Under the pieces are notes generated by a model. That model saw only the letters and a program-made list of their open reading frames with translations. It searched no databases and was not told the origin of the DNA. 64,000 nt of DNA from JAPPLB01 sp965218555 (GTDB taxonomy: Bacteria > Acidobacteriota > Terriglobia > Bryobacterales > UBA6623), in NCBI GenBank assembly GCA_965218555.1, contig OZ244625.1, forward strand, positions 4,154,001 to 4,218,000, in the 5' to 3' direction. Positions 27,881-36,789 of the stretch are shown piece after piece. Both the position numbers and the translations under genes were made by a program. Each line of letters begins with the position of its first letter. Positions within the stretch are counted from its first letter, which is position 1.

Positions 27881-29140
27881 TTATTGATCGCTGCGCCGCA
27901 ACCCACTGCATGCCGAGGACAGCATGCTGACATCCGAACCTGCAGTTTCCGCCAGAGTCTTGTCCCCCAAACATCCCTTTATTCTTACGAGCGTGATGGT
28001 GGGGACAAGGGAGATGTTGAATTGCACCGTTCCGGTCATGATGCCGAGGATGTCCTGTCGTGACTCCCAAGACGCCAAACTCACCATTACCGGTATCCCG
28101 TTGTAGGTGAGCGGAGCCGCGTTTTCGGCAGACAAGCTGAGCATCCCATCATCGGACACCTCTCCCGCAACCATCCATTCCAAATCTGACTCTTCGATGG
28201 TGGACCTCACCTTACCGGTAACCATTGCGCCGGACTGGTCAAGTTCAGCGGTCAGCGTGTAGAGTTGGCCCCCGCAGTTGAGCAGGCCCTTGCAAGACAT
28301 CAAAACGGGCGTCGTCGAGTCCGTTCTCGTGACGATCATCGCATCCTTCCAAAGCCCGTCCCAAAGTCCGTCGGAATTCTGGAACTGCGGAGTGGGGAGA
28401 ACAGTGGGCGGCAGCGTGCTGAAGGTGATGTTGACTCCGTCCGGTTGCTGTTCGGTATGAATCCCGATAACCGCGACTTGCTGATCACAGTCAACCGTCG
28501 CCGACCCTCCGAGGAAGGTTTCCGGAATTGGAATGGAGGTGTTGAGCACTTGCGCATGGTTGGACTTCGATGGGACGGTCAACTCGATTTCGCCCAGATT
28601 CTCTCGTTGAAGGTCCTCAAGGGCAAGGCCGCAGACCGCGTCGGTGTCCGTATTGTTTGCGATCGCAAGTGCCAGTATGGCGTCTTGTTTCAGAATCGGA
28701 AACTGGAAGACAAACCCGGGTTGTGCACTGAATACCGTCGCTATTCCCGTCGGCTCGCCCAAGTTGTTGATCTGCGCGAAGACAACTTGCGCCGTGACGG
28801 GATCAACGCAATCGAGAGTCGCATAGCCGGTCCCCACGGCCAATTCGTTCCGGGTGCTCCATACCAGATGACCGCCGGATCCCGGCAGATCGAATGTTGC
28901 CATTGAACCCTCCGCCGTAATGCCTTTGGCGTCTTCAAACCTGCCCACGGTCAGGCCGTGCAATTCGAGCGTACAGGAGTTCGACGACTGGCCTGCGTTT
29001 GTGACAACCAGGGAGGATTGCCATCCACCCCCGTCGGCGATGTGCGGAAAGACATGGAAATGCTTCGCCGTTTCATCGGGCTGTGCGATCGCGGGCAGTG
29101 CCCAAACGGCTGTCATTAAGAGAGAAACGAGTATCTTCAT
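27881..29140 (-). CDS. Secreted protein of unknown function
   Basis: 419 residues starting with a clear signal peptide (MKILVSLLMTAVWALPAIA). The mature part begins with FHVFPHIADGGGWQSSLVVTN and is rich in short beta strands, with an N-terminal domain (about 25-245) that has several conserved-looking Cys (SCTLELHG, TLDCVDP, TVDCDQQV). A second half of about 130 residues ends in a run of Gly, Ser and Thr. This type of exported beta-rich protein is frequent in Solibacter-like genomes, but I cannot assign a role. It reads toward the TonB-receptor pseudogene. Confidence 0.7.
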   Translation of the reverse strand: MKILVSLLMTAVWALPAIAQPDETAKHFHVFPHIADGGGWQSSLVVTNAGQSSNSCTLELHGLTVGRFEDAKGITAEGSMATFDLPGSGGHLVWSTRNELAVGTGYATLDCVDPVTAQVVFAQINNLGEPTGIATVFSAQPGFVFQFPILKQDAILALAIANNTDTDAVCGLALEDLQRENLGEIELTVPSKSNHAQVLNTSIPIPETFLGGSATVDCDQQVAVIGIHTEQQPDGVNITFSTLPPTVLPTPQFQNSDGLWDGLWKDAMIVTRTDSTTPVLMSCKGLLNCGGQLYTLTAELDQSGAMVTGKVRSTIEESDLEWMVAGEVSDDGMLSLSAENAAPLTYNGIPVMVSLASWESRQDILGIMTGTVQFNISLVPTITLVRIKGCLGDKTLAETAGSDVSMLSSACSGLRRSDQ

Positions 29141-29219
29141 GAGTAGGAACCTATTTCAAAGGGGATCGTAGGATGGGGATAGTATACAAAAGACGCGGCA
29201 AAGACATCCGGCAGGCCAC

Positions 29220-29588
29220 GTGTCACGGGACTCGACCGCGATCGCGGGGAGCGAACGGCCGGCCGCGAAGTCCGCGCCGACGGCGAAGCCGAAGCGCAAG
29301 CGCGGTCGGCTTCGCAAAGGTGAGGAACGGCCGCAGGAGCCGCGTCGGATGGAGTGGCCGGCATCGATGACGCTGCGGCATATGCCGGACGATCTGCCGC
29401 AGGCCTGCGATATCGGGGTGTAGCGCAACGCGAAGGGGCATCCGGAGAGCTGGAGCGGATACCAGCCGCACATGTTTGCATCAGCCCGCCGTGACCCTGG
29501 GGCCGGACAACAACTGGTGCGCCACCTTGAACCGGTGACTCCGGCCATGATGCGTTCCTCGGACCACAGGACAAGATCAGGAGTCTAG
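29220..29588 (+). pseudogene. IS5/IS1182-like transposase fragment
   Basis: One frame gives KPKRKRGRLRKGEERP, then MTLRHMPDDLPQACDIGV, a TAG at 29421-29423, then RNAKGHPESWSGYQPH, and runs to TAG at 29586. The pattern RGRPRKGE followed by DLPQACDVGxKxNxKGYKESWIGYKLH is the DDE region of an IS5/IS1182-like transposase family. Both ends are missing, one stop interrupts it, and what should follow GYKLH is not recognisable. No inverted repeats were found around it. It fills most of the gap between the secreted protein and the ankyrin gene. Confidence 0.7.
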
Positions 29589-29666
29589 CCCCACGCGTAC
29601 CGGCCAAGCTGAACATTAAGCGGTTCAAGGTGTCCGGTGGCGGCGGGGTGTCAGCCGCCGGGAAGC

Positions 29667-31325
29667 CTAATAGGCCTGCTGAGCTTTGAAAGTAACAGTT
29701 ACTTTTTCGGGTGGAGTTACCCCGGCGGCGATCATCACTTCACGAATCGCCGCTTCGGCCTTGGGCTGGGGCCGAAAGCTTCCCGGCCCTCGGTAACCCG
29801 TGGCTATCGCTAATGGCGTAGCCCCGTGCTTGTTTTTCCGATTCCAGATTTCAATACGGGCACCTTTGGCGGCGAGCAGCTTGATAGGCTCGGGCCGATC
29901 ATAGTAGGCGGCCGCGTGCATCGCCGTTTCGCCGTTAGCGTCGACGGCATCGATATCGACGCCGAGATCCAGCAACAGTTCGATCGTCTGCAGGATATCT
30001 TCTTCGGATGCACTCTTCGTACCCGCAAGCATTAACGCGGTGCGGTTGTCTTGATACGTGAGGTGCGGATCGGCGCCCAAGTCGATCAGGGTCTTCATGT
30101 AATCTACATCTGCGGTCTGGGCGGCCGCCAGGAATGCCGTCGGGCCGAACACGGCAGAGCCAATATTGATCATGCCCGGTCCTTTCATCCTTGCATTCAA
30201 GTTCGCGGCACGAGCCGCCAGCTTGCTGACGAACTCGAGACTGGTCATGTCTCCCGTAGGCTCGGGAGGCGGGTCGGCATCGCCCAGCGAGACTCTGCGC
30301 GCCCCGGAAACCGCGTGCAACGGTGTGTAGCCGATGGGGTCGGCGGCATTGGCATCGGCGCCGGCGTCCAGCAGATGGGCCGCCAGTTCGAATTGACCGT
30401 TCTCGACCGCCACGTGCAGGGCACTGGCGCCGGGCCTCAGCCGCCCTCCGTAGCCGCGATGGCGCCAGTCCTTGTGAGGATCAATGCGTTTGTTGATATC
30501 GGCGCCTGCTTTCACGAGGGTCTTCACGACTTCCGTGTGTCCGTTCCTCACTGCGAAGAGCAACGGTGTGAAACCCGAGGATAGAGTGGTCTGGAAATCG
30601 GCGCCTGCCTTGATCAACTCCACGACGACCTCGGAGTGCCCTTCCGCGGCCGCCCAGACCAGGGCTGTCTGTTCCGGTTTCGTCTCAAAGTCAAAAATAG
30701 TAGGGTCAGCCAAGCGGATGAGGAAGGCGCCGGCGCCCGCCAGTGCATGCCGTCCCATTCCATGAACTTTGCGGTGAACGTCGGCTCCGCGGGCCAACAG
30801 CACCTTGACAGGCCCGACCCGTCCCGTTCGAGAGGCGGTCATCAAAGCGGTCTCGCCACCGGGAAGGCTGCTGTTCGGGTCGGCTCCCGCATCGAGGAGC
30901 AGCTCGACGAGCGCGCCATTTCCGTTGGTGCAGGCCAACGTGAGCGGCGTCACCCCATATCGGTTGGCGATGTTCACGCCGGCGCCGGTCTCGACCAGCA
31001 GCTTTGCCATCTCGAGATCATCGTGCAGGCAGACCCAGTGCAGAGCCGTCATGCCGTCAACCTGGGCTGCGTTCACGCCCGCAGACTTTTCGATCAGGGC
31101 GCGGACGGTCTCCCGATCCATGGTCTGGGCCGCATCCGCCAGCGGTGAGTCAGCCGCGCCCGCCAGGCTGATCGCTGACAGAAGCGCGACCGTAAAGCCG
31201 TAAAGCCGCGAACCGCGGCTCCAGGACCGCGGCCGTGAGGAAGCGGCTGATCGAAGCCGCGATAAGCGCTTGCTCCCGCGTGCGGCTTCGGAGTTGTCAT
31301 CGCTCCAGGCGGCATGTTGCGCCAT
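29667..31325 (-). CDS. Ankyrin-repeat exported protein
   Basis: 552 residues with about ten ankyrin repeats between residues 75 and 530. They are recognisable by recurring G-x-T-A/P-L-x-x-A and G-A-D/G-x-N units (DGMTALHWVCLHDD, YGVTPLTLACTNGN, GGETALMTASRTG and so on). A hydrophobic segment near residues 42-58 (GFTVALLSAISLAGAADS) is a likely signal peptide, so the true start may lie downstream of 31325. Ankyrin repeats mediate protein contacts; in Bryobacterales they often sit next to DUF1552/DUF1592 cytochrome genes, as here. Confidence 0.85.
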   Translation of the reverse strand: MAQHAAWSDDNSEAARGSKRLSRLRSAASSRPRSWSRGSRLYGFTVALLSAISLAGAADSPLADAAQTMDRETVRALIEKSAGVNAAQVDGMTALHWVCLHDDLEMAKLLVETGAGVNIANRYGVTPLTLACTNGNGALVELLLDAGADPNSSLPGGETALMTASRTGRVGPVKVLLARGADVHRKVHGMGRHALAGAGAFLIRLADPTIFDFETKPEQTALVWAAAEGHSEVVVELIKAGADFQTTLSSGFTPLLFAVRNGHTEVVKTLVKAGADINKRIDPHKDWRHRGYGGRLRPGASALHVAVENGQFELAAHLLDAGADANAADPIGYTPLHAVSGARRVSLGDADPPPEPTGDMTSLEFVSKLAARAANLNARMKGPGMINIGSAVFGPTAFLAAAQTADVDYMKTLIDLGADPHLTYQDNRTALMLAGTKSASEEDILQTIELLLDLGVDIDAVDANGETAMHAAAYYDRPEPIKLLAAKGARIEIWNRKNKHGATPLAIATGYRGPGSFRPQPKAEAAIREVMIAAGVTPPEKVTVTFKAQQAY

Positions 31326-31354
31326 GGCGTCCCTCCCTTGTGTTCCGCGCGGAA

Positions 31355-32686
31355 TCAGATCGACAGCAGCTCCTCGACCTTCCCCTTGCTGTCGGCGAAC
31401 GAGTCCATGCGAACGCCCGCCTTTTCCAGCAGCGTCAGATGAAGGTTCGCGAGCGGCGTTCGATCCGCATACCGGATGTGCCGGCCGCCCTTCAGCCTGC
31501 CGGCGCCGCCTCCCGCCACCAGAATCGGAAGGTTGATATGGTCGTGCAAATTCGGGTCCCCCATGCCGCTGCCATACATATACATCGAATGGTCGAGCAG
31601 AGAGCCGTCCCCGTCCGGCGTGGTCTTGAGTTTTTCGACAAGATATCCGAACAGCGACACATGGTACTCGTTGATCTTCGCCATCTTGGCGATCTTGTCC
31701 TGATCGTTCCCGTGGTGGGTCAGCGGGTGGTGCGGGTCCGACACCCCAATCTCGTTGTAGCTTCGCGTGCTGCCTTCTCTCGCCATCTGGAACGTAATCA
31801 CCCTGGTGATGTCGGCTTGGAGCGCCAGCACCTGCAGATCGAACATCAACCGGACATGATCGGCATAAGCGGCCGGTACGCCGACAGGCCGCTCCGTGTC
31901 CGGCGTCGGATTCTCGGTCACTCCCGCTTCTGCGATTTGAATGCGGCGCTCCACTTCCCGCACGCTGTTCAGATAATGGTCCACCCTTGCGCGATCACCC
32001 GAGCCCAGATCGTGCTGGAGGCGCGAAATATCGCTTTTTACACGATCCAGCATGCTGGCCTTCTTTTTCAGCGTCCTGCTTTGCTCCTCCGGGCTGCCCT
32101 CGCCGAACAAACGCCCGAAAACCTTCTGCGGGTTCGCCTCATAGGGAAGGGGAGTGGTGGGCGAGGACCAGGAGAGATTGTTCTGGTACACGCAGGCATA
32201 GCCATCGTCGCATTGCCCCACGATGTCGAGAAGTTCGATGCCCAGCTCGAGAGACGGGAGCCGCGTGTCTTGGCCGATTTCCTTGGCTGCTATCTGATCG
32301 ACGGTAGTGCCGAGATAGTAATCGCTGCTTTCGGTCAGTTTTGCCTTCGCGCAGCTCAGGTAGGAGGAGTTGGAAGTCGCGTGCGTGCCCGGATAGGCAT
32401 TCTTCAGCTCCATGTTCGTCACGACCGTGACACGGTCTTTGTGCCGCTCGAGTGGCCGCAGAATGGGCGAAAGCTCCTCCAACGAATGGTTGCCTGGGGG
32501 AGTCCACCGGTTGATATCCGATCCCATCGGAATGAAGATGTAGCCCAGACGGCGCACGGGGCTCGCCGGAGTAGCGGCCGTCGCGGTCATGGCCGGAACC
32601 ATCGCGTCCAGCAGCGGAAGCGCCACGGTAGCGCCCATTCCCCGCAAAAGCGTCCGCCGTGGGAGAGCCTTCCTGGTGATGATCAT
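31355..32686 (-). CDS. DUF1552 family exported protein
   Basis: 443 residues. It opens with a twin-arginine signal (LPRRTLLRGMGATVALPLLD). The body has PMGSDINRWTPPG, then EELSPILRPLERHKDRV and LLDHSMYMYGSGMGDPNLHD, all DUF1552 marks; this family resembles alkaline-phosphatase-fold DUF1501 proteins. Its start overlaps the stop of the cytochrome gene by 4 bases (32683-32686), so the two are coupled. Their pairing is widespread in Planctomycetes and Acidobacteria, where a role in breakdown of complex organic matter is suspected but unproven. Confidence 0.9.
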   Translation of the reverse strand: MIITRKALPRRTLLRGMGATVALPLLDAMVPAMTATAATPASPVRRLGYIFIPMGSDINRWTPPGNHSLEELSPILRPLERHKDRVTVVTNMELKNAYPGTHATSNSSYLSCAKAKLTESSDYYLGTTVDQIAAKEIGQDTRLPSLELGIELLDIVGQCDDGYACVYQNNLSWSSPTTPLPYEANPQKVFGRLFGEGSPEEQSRTLKKKASMLDRVKSDISRLQHDLGSGDRARVDHYLNSVREVERRIQIAEAGVTENPTPDTERPVGVPAAYADHVRLMFDLQVLALQADITRVITFQMAREGSTRSYNEIGVSDPHHPLTHHGNDQDKIAKMAKINEYHVSLFGYLVEKLKTTPDGDGSLLDHSMYMYGSGMGDPNLHDHINLPILVAGGGAGRLKGGRHIRYADRTPLANLHLTLLEKAGVRMDSFADSKGKVEELLSI

Positions 32687-35046
32687 AATGATCTCCTCAT
32701 CTGAAACGGTTTGCTTTTCACGATCCCAAGTATAAGGGACGAAAAACGAAAACCCTCGGAGCGCGAATCTCGCACGATCTTTCGAACCGCAGGAGCATCG
32801 TAGTGCTCGACCACCCTGCCCAGAGAATACGTCAATAGCTTTTCGACCAGGGTGCCTACAAACAGTGAGGGGCGCTCCAACAGAGCCTTCTCGAGGCCTG
32901 ACACCCCGTCGAACTCCGCGCCCCCGGGGTAACTTCCCGTTGCGTCAATCGGCTGCCCCCCTTCGGATTTGCGCCAACGGCCGGTGGCGTCATAGTTCTC
33001 GAGCGCAAAGCCCACAGGATCCATCAAGTTGTGACAGCCGAAGCAGGCGGGATTGGCGCGATGCTCCTTCAGCCGCTCCCGCACGGACAGGTTTCCATCG
33101 ATCGTCTTGTCTTCCAGCGCCGGAACATTGGACGGCGGCGGCGGGGGCGGCACGCCCAGCAGGTTTTCCAGCACCCAATGCCCCCGGATCACCGGCGAGG
33201 TCCGCGTGTTGTAAGACGTCACCGTCAGGATGCTTGCGTGGCGAAGCATTCCGCCCCGTCTGCTGTCGTCGTCAAGCCTGACCTTGCGGAACCAACTGCC
33301 GTATACGTGCGGGATCCGGTAGTGCTTGGCGAGGCGTTCGTTCAGAAACGTATAGTCGGAGGCGATCAGGTCAAGGACGCTTCGATCCTCCTTGATGACG
33401 CTTTCGAGGAGCAGTTCCGTCTCGCGCCGCATCGCCTGCCGCAGATTGTCATCGAAATTCGGGAACAAGCGCATGTCGGGGGATACCGACTCCAGATTGC
33501 GCAAGTGCAGCCACTGGGCGGCGAAATTCGACAGCAAGGCATGAGCACGCCGGTCGCTCAGCATGCGCCGCACCTGCCGCTCCAAGACCTCGGGGCGGCT
33601 CAACTCTCCTCGAATCGCAATGTCGAGAAGCTCATCGTCGGGAATGCTGCTCCAAAGAAAGAAGGAAAGCCGCGACGCCAACTCCAGATCGCTGATCGGG
33701 TAAGCCGTATTCGGCGTGATCCCGGCAGGGTCTCTCGCCACACGGAATAGAAAGTCCGGACTGATCAAGATCGATGACAGGGCCATCTCGATCCCGGCTT
33801 CGAAGCCATCCTCGGACCGTCCTCGGCGATAGAATGCCGATGGGCTTTCGAAGTCGCTTTCCGTTACCTCCCGCCGGTAAGCCCGGCGCATGAGCGTCGT
33901 CAGAATTCGCCTGACGCAGCTTTCTTCGTCTTCGGCGCCCTCCGGCCGGCAGACGAAAATGCGTTCCCGGCTGGGCGTGGCGCCGGGGCCCTTCGCGTCA
34001 TAGGGACCGATAATCGCGACTTCGTAGACCGCCGGCTGGACCCGGGGATGCCGGTATGCGTTGAAGTGAGCCTGGTACGGCTGCCGGTCCAATTCGAGCA
34101 CCGCCCAAGGCTTCTTGAGAAACGTGACGCCAAGCTGGTGCGGACCGGCCGAGATCGGTATGCGGGCTTTGAGGTGCTTGTCGACCGCCGAATGATCTCC
34201 GACATGGCGCGGCGGCACGACCTCGAACAGACGGATCCGTTCGTTGTCCAGAAGCAGCTCCACCTGGTGCGGCTCTCGCAAGCCCTCGACCTGTTCGTCT
34301 CGGTCTCGCGTCAGCCGGATCACGATCTCGTACTCCGCGTCCAGCGGAAAGGTGTGAGGAAACAGCGTTCCGCCGCGGGTCCCCACCGGGAGACCTTCGA
34401 TATGCCACTCCTGAGTGAAGTCCGGCTTCTTATTGATCGTCTCGACGGAGAGAGAGGTGACGGGCCGCCCGACCGCCAGGCGGGAGATCTTGTCCGCCGC
34501 CGCAACGTAGGATTCGAGCAGTGTTGGGGAAAGGTCGCCTACCGTGATGTTGTCGAAGCCCGAACTGGACTCATCCCGAGGCAGCAACGACGAGAGGTCC
34601 AGCTCGAGGGCAAGAAGGTCGCGGATGGCGTTCTGGTATTCCGTCCGGGTGAGCCGCCGGAAGGTGTCGGTGCGGCCTGGGTTGGGCCGGGCCGCGGCGG
34701 CGCTGTCGAGCGAGGCCTCCAGCGACGACACCACCGCCTCATAGGTTGCTTCATCCGGTCGCCGAGACCCCACGGGAGGCATCTGGCGGCCGCGAAGTTT
34801 CCGCACCGCCTTCTCCCAGATCGGGGCATTCTCGCTCACCGGGCGGGCGCTTGCCAAGTCGAGTGCGAGCCCGGCGGTTTTCAGATTCTCGTTGTGGCAG
34901 GCGACGCAGTATTGAGCGACGAGGCGCTGGTGCGGGGCGGGGGACGGCGCCGGCTGCTGCGCCTGCAATGCGCACAGGGCACCACTGGCAGCAACCAAGC
35001 CCACCAGCCAAGCATGGACCCGTAGCGTCCGATCTACGGTTTCCAT
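32683..35046 (-). CDS. Planctomycete-type c-type cytochrome, DUF1587/1592/1588/1585
   Basis: 787 residues from ATG at 35046, which gives a signal peptide (about residues 10-29). The open frame to 35148 runs through repeat copy B and is rejected. Cys47-V-A-Cys50-His51 is a heme-c site. Later segments match the DUF1587 (RTEYQNAIRDLLALELD), DUF1592, DUF1588 and DUF1585 blocks in order, and a second CFGCH near residue 660 is another heme site in HRANPACFGCHNLMDP. Such proteins are exported electron-transfer partners for DUF1552 or DUF1501 proteins. The downstream DUF1552 gene overlaps it by 4 bases. Confidence 0.9.
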   Translation of the reverse strand: METVDRTLRVHAWLVGLVAASGALCALQAQQPAPSPAPHQRLVAQYCVACHNENLKTAGLALDLASARPVSENAPIWEKAVRKLRGRQMPPVGSRRPDEATYEAVVSSLEASLDSAAAARPNPGRTDTFRRLTRTEYQNAIRDLLALELDLSSLLPRDESSSGFDNITVGDLSPTLLESYVAAADKISRLAVGRPVTSLSVETINKKPDFTQEWHIEGLPVGTRGGTLFPHTFPLDAEYEIVIRLTRDRDEQVEGLREPHQVELLLDNERIRLFEVVPPRHVGDHSAVDKHLKARIPISAGPHQLGVTFLKKPWAVLELDRQPYQAHFNAYRHPRVQPAVYEVAIIGPYDAKGPGATPSRERIFVCRPEGAEDEESCVRRILTTLMRRAYRREVTESDFESPSAFYRRGRSEDGFEAGIEMALSSILISPDFLFRVARDPAGITPNTAYPISDLELASRLSFFLWSSIPDDELLDIAIRGELSRPEVLERQVRRMLSDRRAHALLSNFAAQWLHLRNLESVSPDMRLFPNFDDNLRQAMRRETELLLESVIKEDRSVLDLIASDYTFLNERLAKHYRIPHVYGSWFRKVRLDDDSRRGGMLRHASILTVTSYNTRTSPVIRGHWVLENLLGVPPPPPPSNVPALEDKTIDGNLSVRERLKEHRANPACFGCHNLMDPVGFALENYDATGRWRKSEGGQPIDATGSYPGGAEFDGVSGLEKALLERPSLFVGTLVEKLLTYSLGRVVEHYDAPAVRKIVRDSRSEGFRFSSLILGIVKSKPFQMRRSL

Positions 35047-35112
35047 TGAGTCCCCTGCGGCAATCGCAGCATAGCAGACCCACAGCGGCGGCGCAAAGGC
35101 TCCTCGCGCTGT

Positions 35113-35165
35113 GTCAACGCAATAGAGAACGTTCCCCTGTTTGCGCAATAGAGAACGTTCCCCTT
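35113..35165 (-). repeat. Tandem GGGGAACGTTC repeat, copy B
   Basis: On the minus strand it reads AAGGGGAACGTTCTCTATTG, then CGCAAACAGGGGAACGTTC, then TCTATTGCGTTGAC: two nearly identical half-units. It is the best-conserved of the three copies and lies just upstream of the cytochrome gene start. Confidence 0.65.
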
Positions 35166-35340
35166 CCTCAGCATGGGTTCATGTTGCGTTCGCCGCAGCG
35201 GAAGGGGCCCGGAGGGCGACGGGAGCTGCGGCCAATGGCGCTCGTCGTGAGGCCGACCGCAAACACGGGATTGTGAGCACAATCCCGGGATCTCCCGGCA
35301 AACGGCGCTTGAACACTTGCTCAGGGGCAATATTTTTATC

Positions 35341-35381
35341 CGACCAATGCCGACCAATGCCGACCAATGCCGACCAAATGC
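35341..35381 (+). repeat. 10-bp tandem repeat, four units
   Basis: CGACCAATGC occurs three times in perfect head-to-tail order (35341-35370), followed by an 11-base variant CGACCAAATGC. A further CGCGAATG doublet follows. It lies in the 1-kb stretch 35047-36082, which holds only repeats, hairpins and small scars rather than genes. Confidence 0.85.
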
Positions 35382-35538
35382 CGCGCGAATGCAGCGCGAA
35401 TGTGCGCAGGCAAGCAGTAACTGAGCGGCGGGCGCGGCAGCCTTGGGCAGCTTGGGAGCGCCGGCCCAGCTGGGGTTGCCGGCGCTACGAAGAACAAACT
35501 TCGTCGGAGACGTATGGGCGTGATATCACCTCCTCCGT

Positions 35539-35565
35539 GCGGGCAAGGATGCCCGCGCTCCCAGG
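35539..35565 (+). repeat. GCGGGCA-ATGCCCGC palindrome, copy 1
   Basis: GCGGGCAAGGATGCCCGC is a near-perfect hairpin followed by GCTCCCAGG. A second copy with one base fewer in the loop lies at 47530-47555. The shared flank GCTCCCAGG indicates a dispersed element and not chance. Confidence 0.6.
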
Positions 35566-35593
35566 TTCGCGGCGACGGCAAGTCGATCACTGA

Positions 35594-35743
35594 CCTGCAT
35601 TTCTCACCACTGACGGGGGGAAGCACGCGATACGACCGCCATGACTTCGTCGCGCTGGCTTGCCGTGCTCAATGTGTAAAGGCTGTGATTCGTGTCTCGT
35701 GACCCTCAAGCACTTCGCCTCGCCACGTGGTGAGCAAAGCAGG
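35594..35743 (+). mobile_element. MITE-like palindromic repeat, copy 1 (diverged)
   Basis: Starts CCTGCATTTCTCACCACTGA and ends CACGTGGTGAGCAAAGCAGG, which are imperfect inverted ends. It matches the copies at 40386, 48130 and 53199 but lacks the central part (about 26 bp shorter). No coding capacity and no clear target duplication. Confidence 0.7.
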
Positions 35744-35825
35744 CCAGGATTCCCGCCTCGCTGTCCTCATGCTATGCCGGCCGGGGCGGCAAAACAAGAC
35801 TGAAGGGCTTCAGTACTTCGAGCCG

Positions 35826-35877
35826 AAGGGCAACGTTCTGCTTTGCTCACCAGGGGAACGTCTCACATTGCGCCGAC
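35826..35877 (+). repeat. Tandem GGGGAACGTTC repeat, copy C (diverged)
   Basis: AAGGGCAACGTTCTGCTTTG followed by CTCACCAGGGGAACGTCTCA and ATTGCGCCGACAC. The two-unit layout and the end match copies A and B with several substitutions. A CGCGCTGTGTCAA motif just after it is also found beside copy B. Confidence 0.5.
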
Positions 35878-36038
35878 ACGGCCCCTCGCGCTGTGTCAAA
35901 TTGCCGATTCCCAGAAAGACGCGTTGATGATCTGCCTGTACGCAATCATCGAAGAGCTGCAAGCCGCCAAGGCGGCGCGGGGCTACGGCTTCATACCTCG
36001 TCGCCCGGTCGGTCCTTGTTGCCTTTCCCAAGGAGATA

Positions 36039-36058
36039 GACTAGTTTTATATCTAGTC
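36039..36058. promoter_or_regulatory. Possible operator of the Phd-PIN operon
   Basis: GACTAG at 36039-36044 and CTAGTC at 36053-36058 are inverted 6-bp arms around an AT-only core TTTTATAT, in otherwise GC-rich DNA, about 25 bp before the antitoxin start. Phd-type antitoxins usually repress their own operon at such short palindromes overlapping the -10 region. The assignment is inferred from position and symmetry. Confidence 0.45.
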
Positions 36059-36082
36059 ATTCTTTGACGGAGGTAACGCGGC

Positions 36083-36343
36083 ATGAGCAAGACATGGCAG
36101 GTGCAGGATGCCAAGGCGCGCTTCAGCGAGTTGCTCGAGACGAGCCTCAGCGAAGGGCCACAGATCGTGACCAAGCGAGGCGTGGAGGCGGCCGTGCTGG
36201 TGCCCATTGACGAGTGGCGGCGTCTGGAGAAGCGCGCCAGGCCGGATCTCAAGGAACTGCTGCTCGCCCCAGAGGCGCGCACGGACGCGCTGACACCGCC
36301 ACGGCCGCGGCATCGCCGCCGCGTGTCTCCGAGCTTCGAGTAA
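36083..36343 (+). CDS. Phd/YefM-family antitoxin
   Basis: 86 residues from ATG with a strong GGAGG a few bases upstream. The N-terminal half (TWQVQDAKARFSELLETSL, then GPQIVTKRGVEAAVLVPIDEWRRL) is the Phd/YefM DNA-binding dimer fold. The C-terminal basic tail (RPRHRRRV) is expected to fold on the toxin. The PIN toxin gene starts 5 bp after its stop. The pair sits immediately upstream of the helicase-methyltransferase-nuclease island. Confidence 0.9.
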   Translation: MSKTWQVQDAKARFSELLETSLSEGPQIVTKRGVEAAVLVPIDEWRRLEKRARPDLKELLLAPEARTDALTPPRPRHRRRVSPSFE

Positions 36344-36347
36344 GCCC

Positions 36348-36770
36348 GTGTATCTACTCGACACCAATGTCGTATCGGAACTGCGCCGCCCTCATCCACA
36401 TCCGGCCGTCGTCGGCTGGATTGGAAAGGTGGAAGCCGATGAGCTGTTTCTGTCCGCGGTAACGGTCGGGGAGATCCAAGCGGGCATCGAACTCACCCGC
36501 GAGCAGGATGCCGCCAAGGCGGCGGAACTGGAAGCGTGGCTCGGCGCGGTGCTGGTTTCCTATAACGTCCTCCCCATGAATGCAGCCACATTCCGGGAAT
36601 GGGCGCGGCTCAATCATCGCCGGTCAGACACCCTGATGGAGGACGCCATGATCGCCGCGACGGCCGTCGTGCATCGGCTGACGGTCGTGACCCGCAACGT
36701 GCGCGATTTTGATCAACTCGGGGTAGATCTCCTGAATCCATTCGAACACGAATCCGACGTGCGGCGGTAG
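36348..36770 (+). CDS. PIN-domain toxin, VapC/FitB type
   Basis: 140 residues from GTG. PIN-domain ribonucleases cut RNA with a cluster of acidic residues and Mg2+. The N-terminus YLLDTNVVSEL holds the first catalytic Asp, VTVGEIQAGI the conserved Glu, and DTLMEDAMIAATA plus TRNVRDFDQLGVDLLNPF the remaining acids. All four positions appear intact, so the toxin is probably functional and checked by the Phd-type antitoxin 5 bp upstream. Confidence 0.92.
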   Translation: MYLLDTNVVSELRRPHPHPAVVGWIGKVEADELFLSAVTVGEIQAGIELTREQDAAKAAELEAWLGAVLVSYNVLPMNAATFREWARLNHRRSDTLMEDAMIAATAVVHRLTVVTRNVRDFDQLGVDLLNPFEHESDVRR

Positions 36771-36789
36771 GCTGGAGGAATTACAACCC

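Noticed and set aside
27872..27896. Terminator for the secreted protein gene
   Set aside because: GCGCAGC and GCTGCGC form a stem around the stop codon, but on the minus strand it is followed by A, not T, so it does not fit a rho-independent terminator for that gene.
35341..35381. CRISPR array
   Set aside because: The units are only 10 bp and contiguous without spacers.
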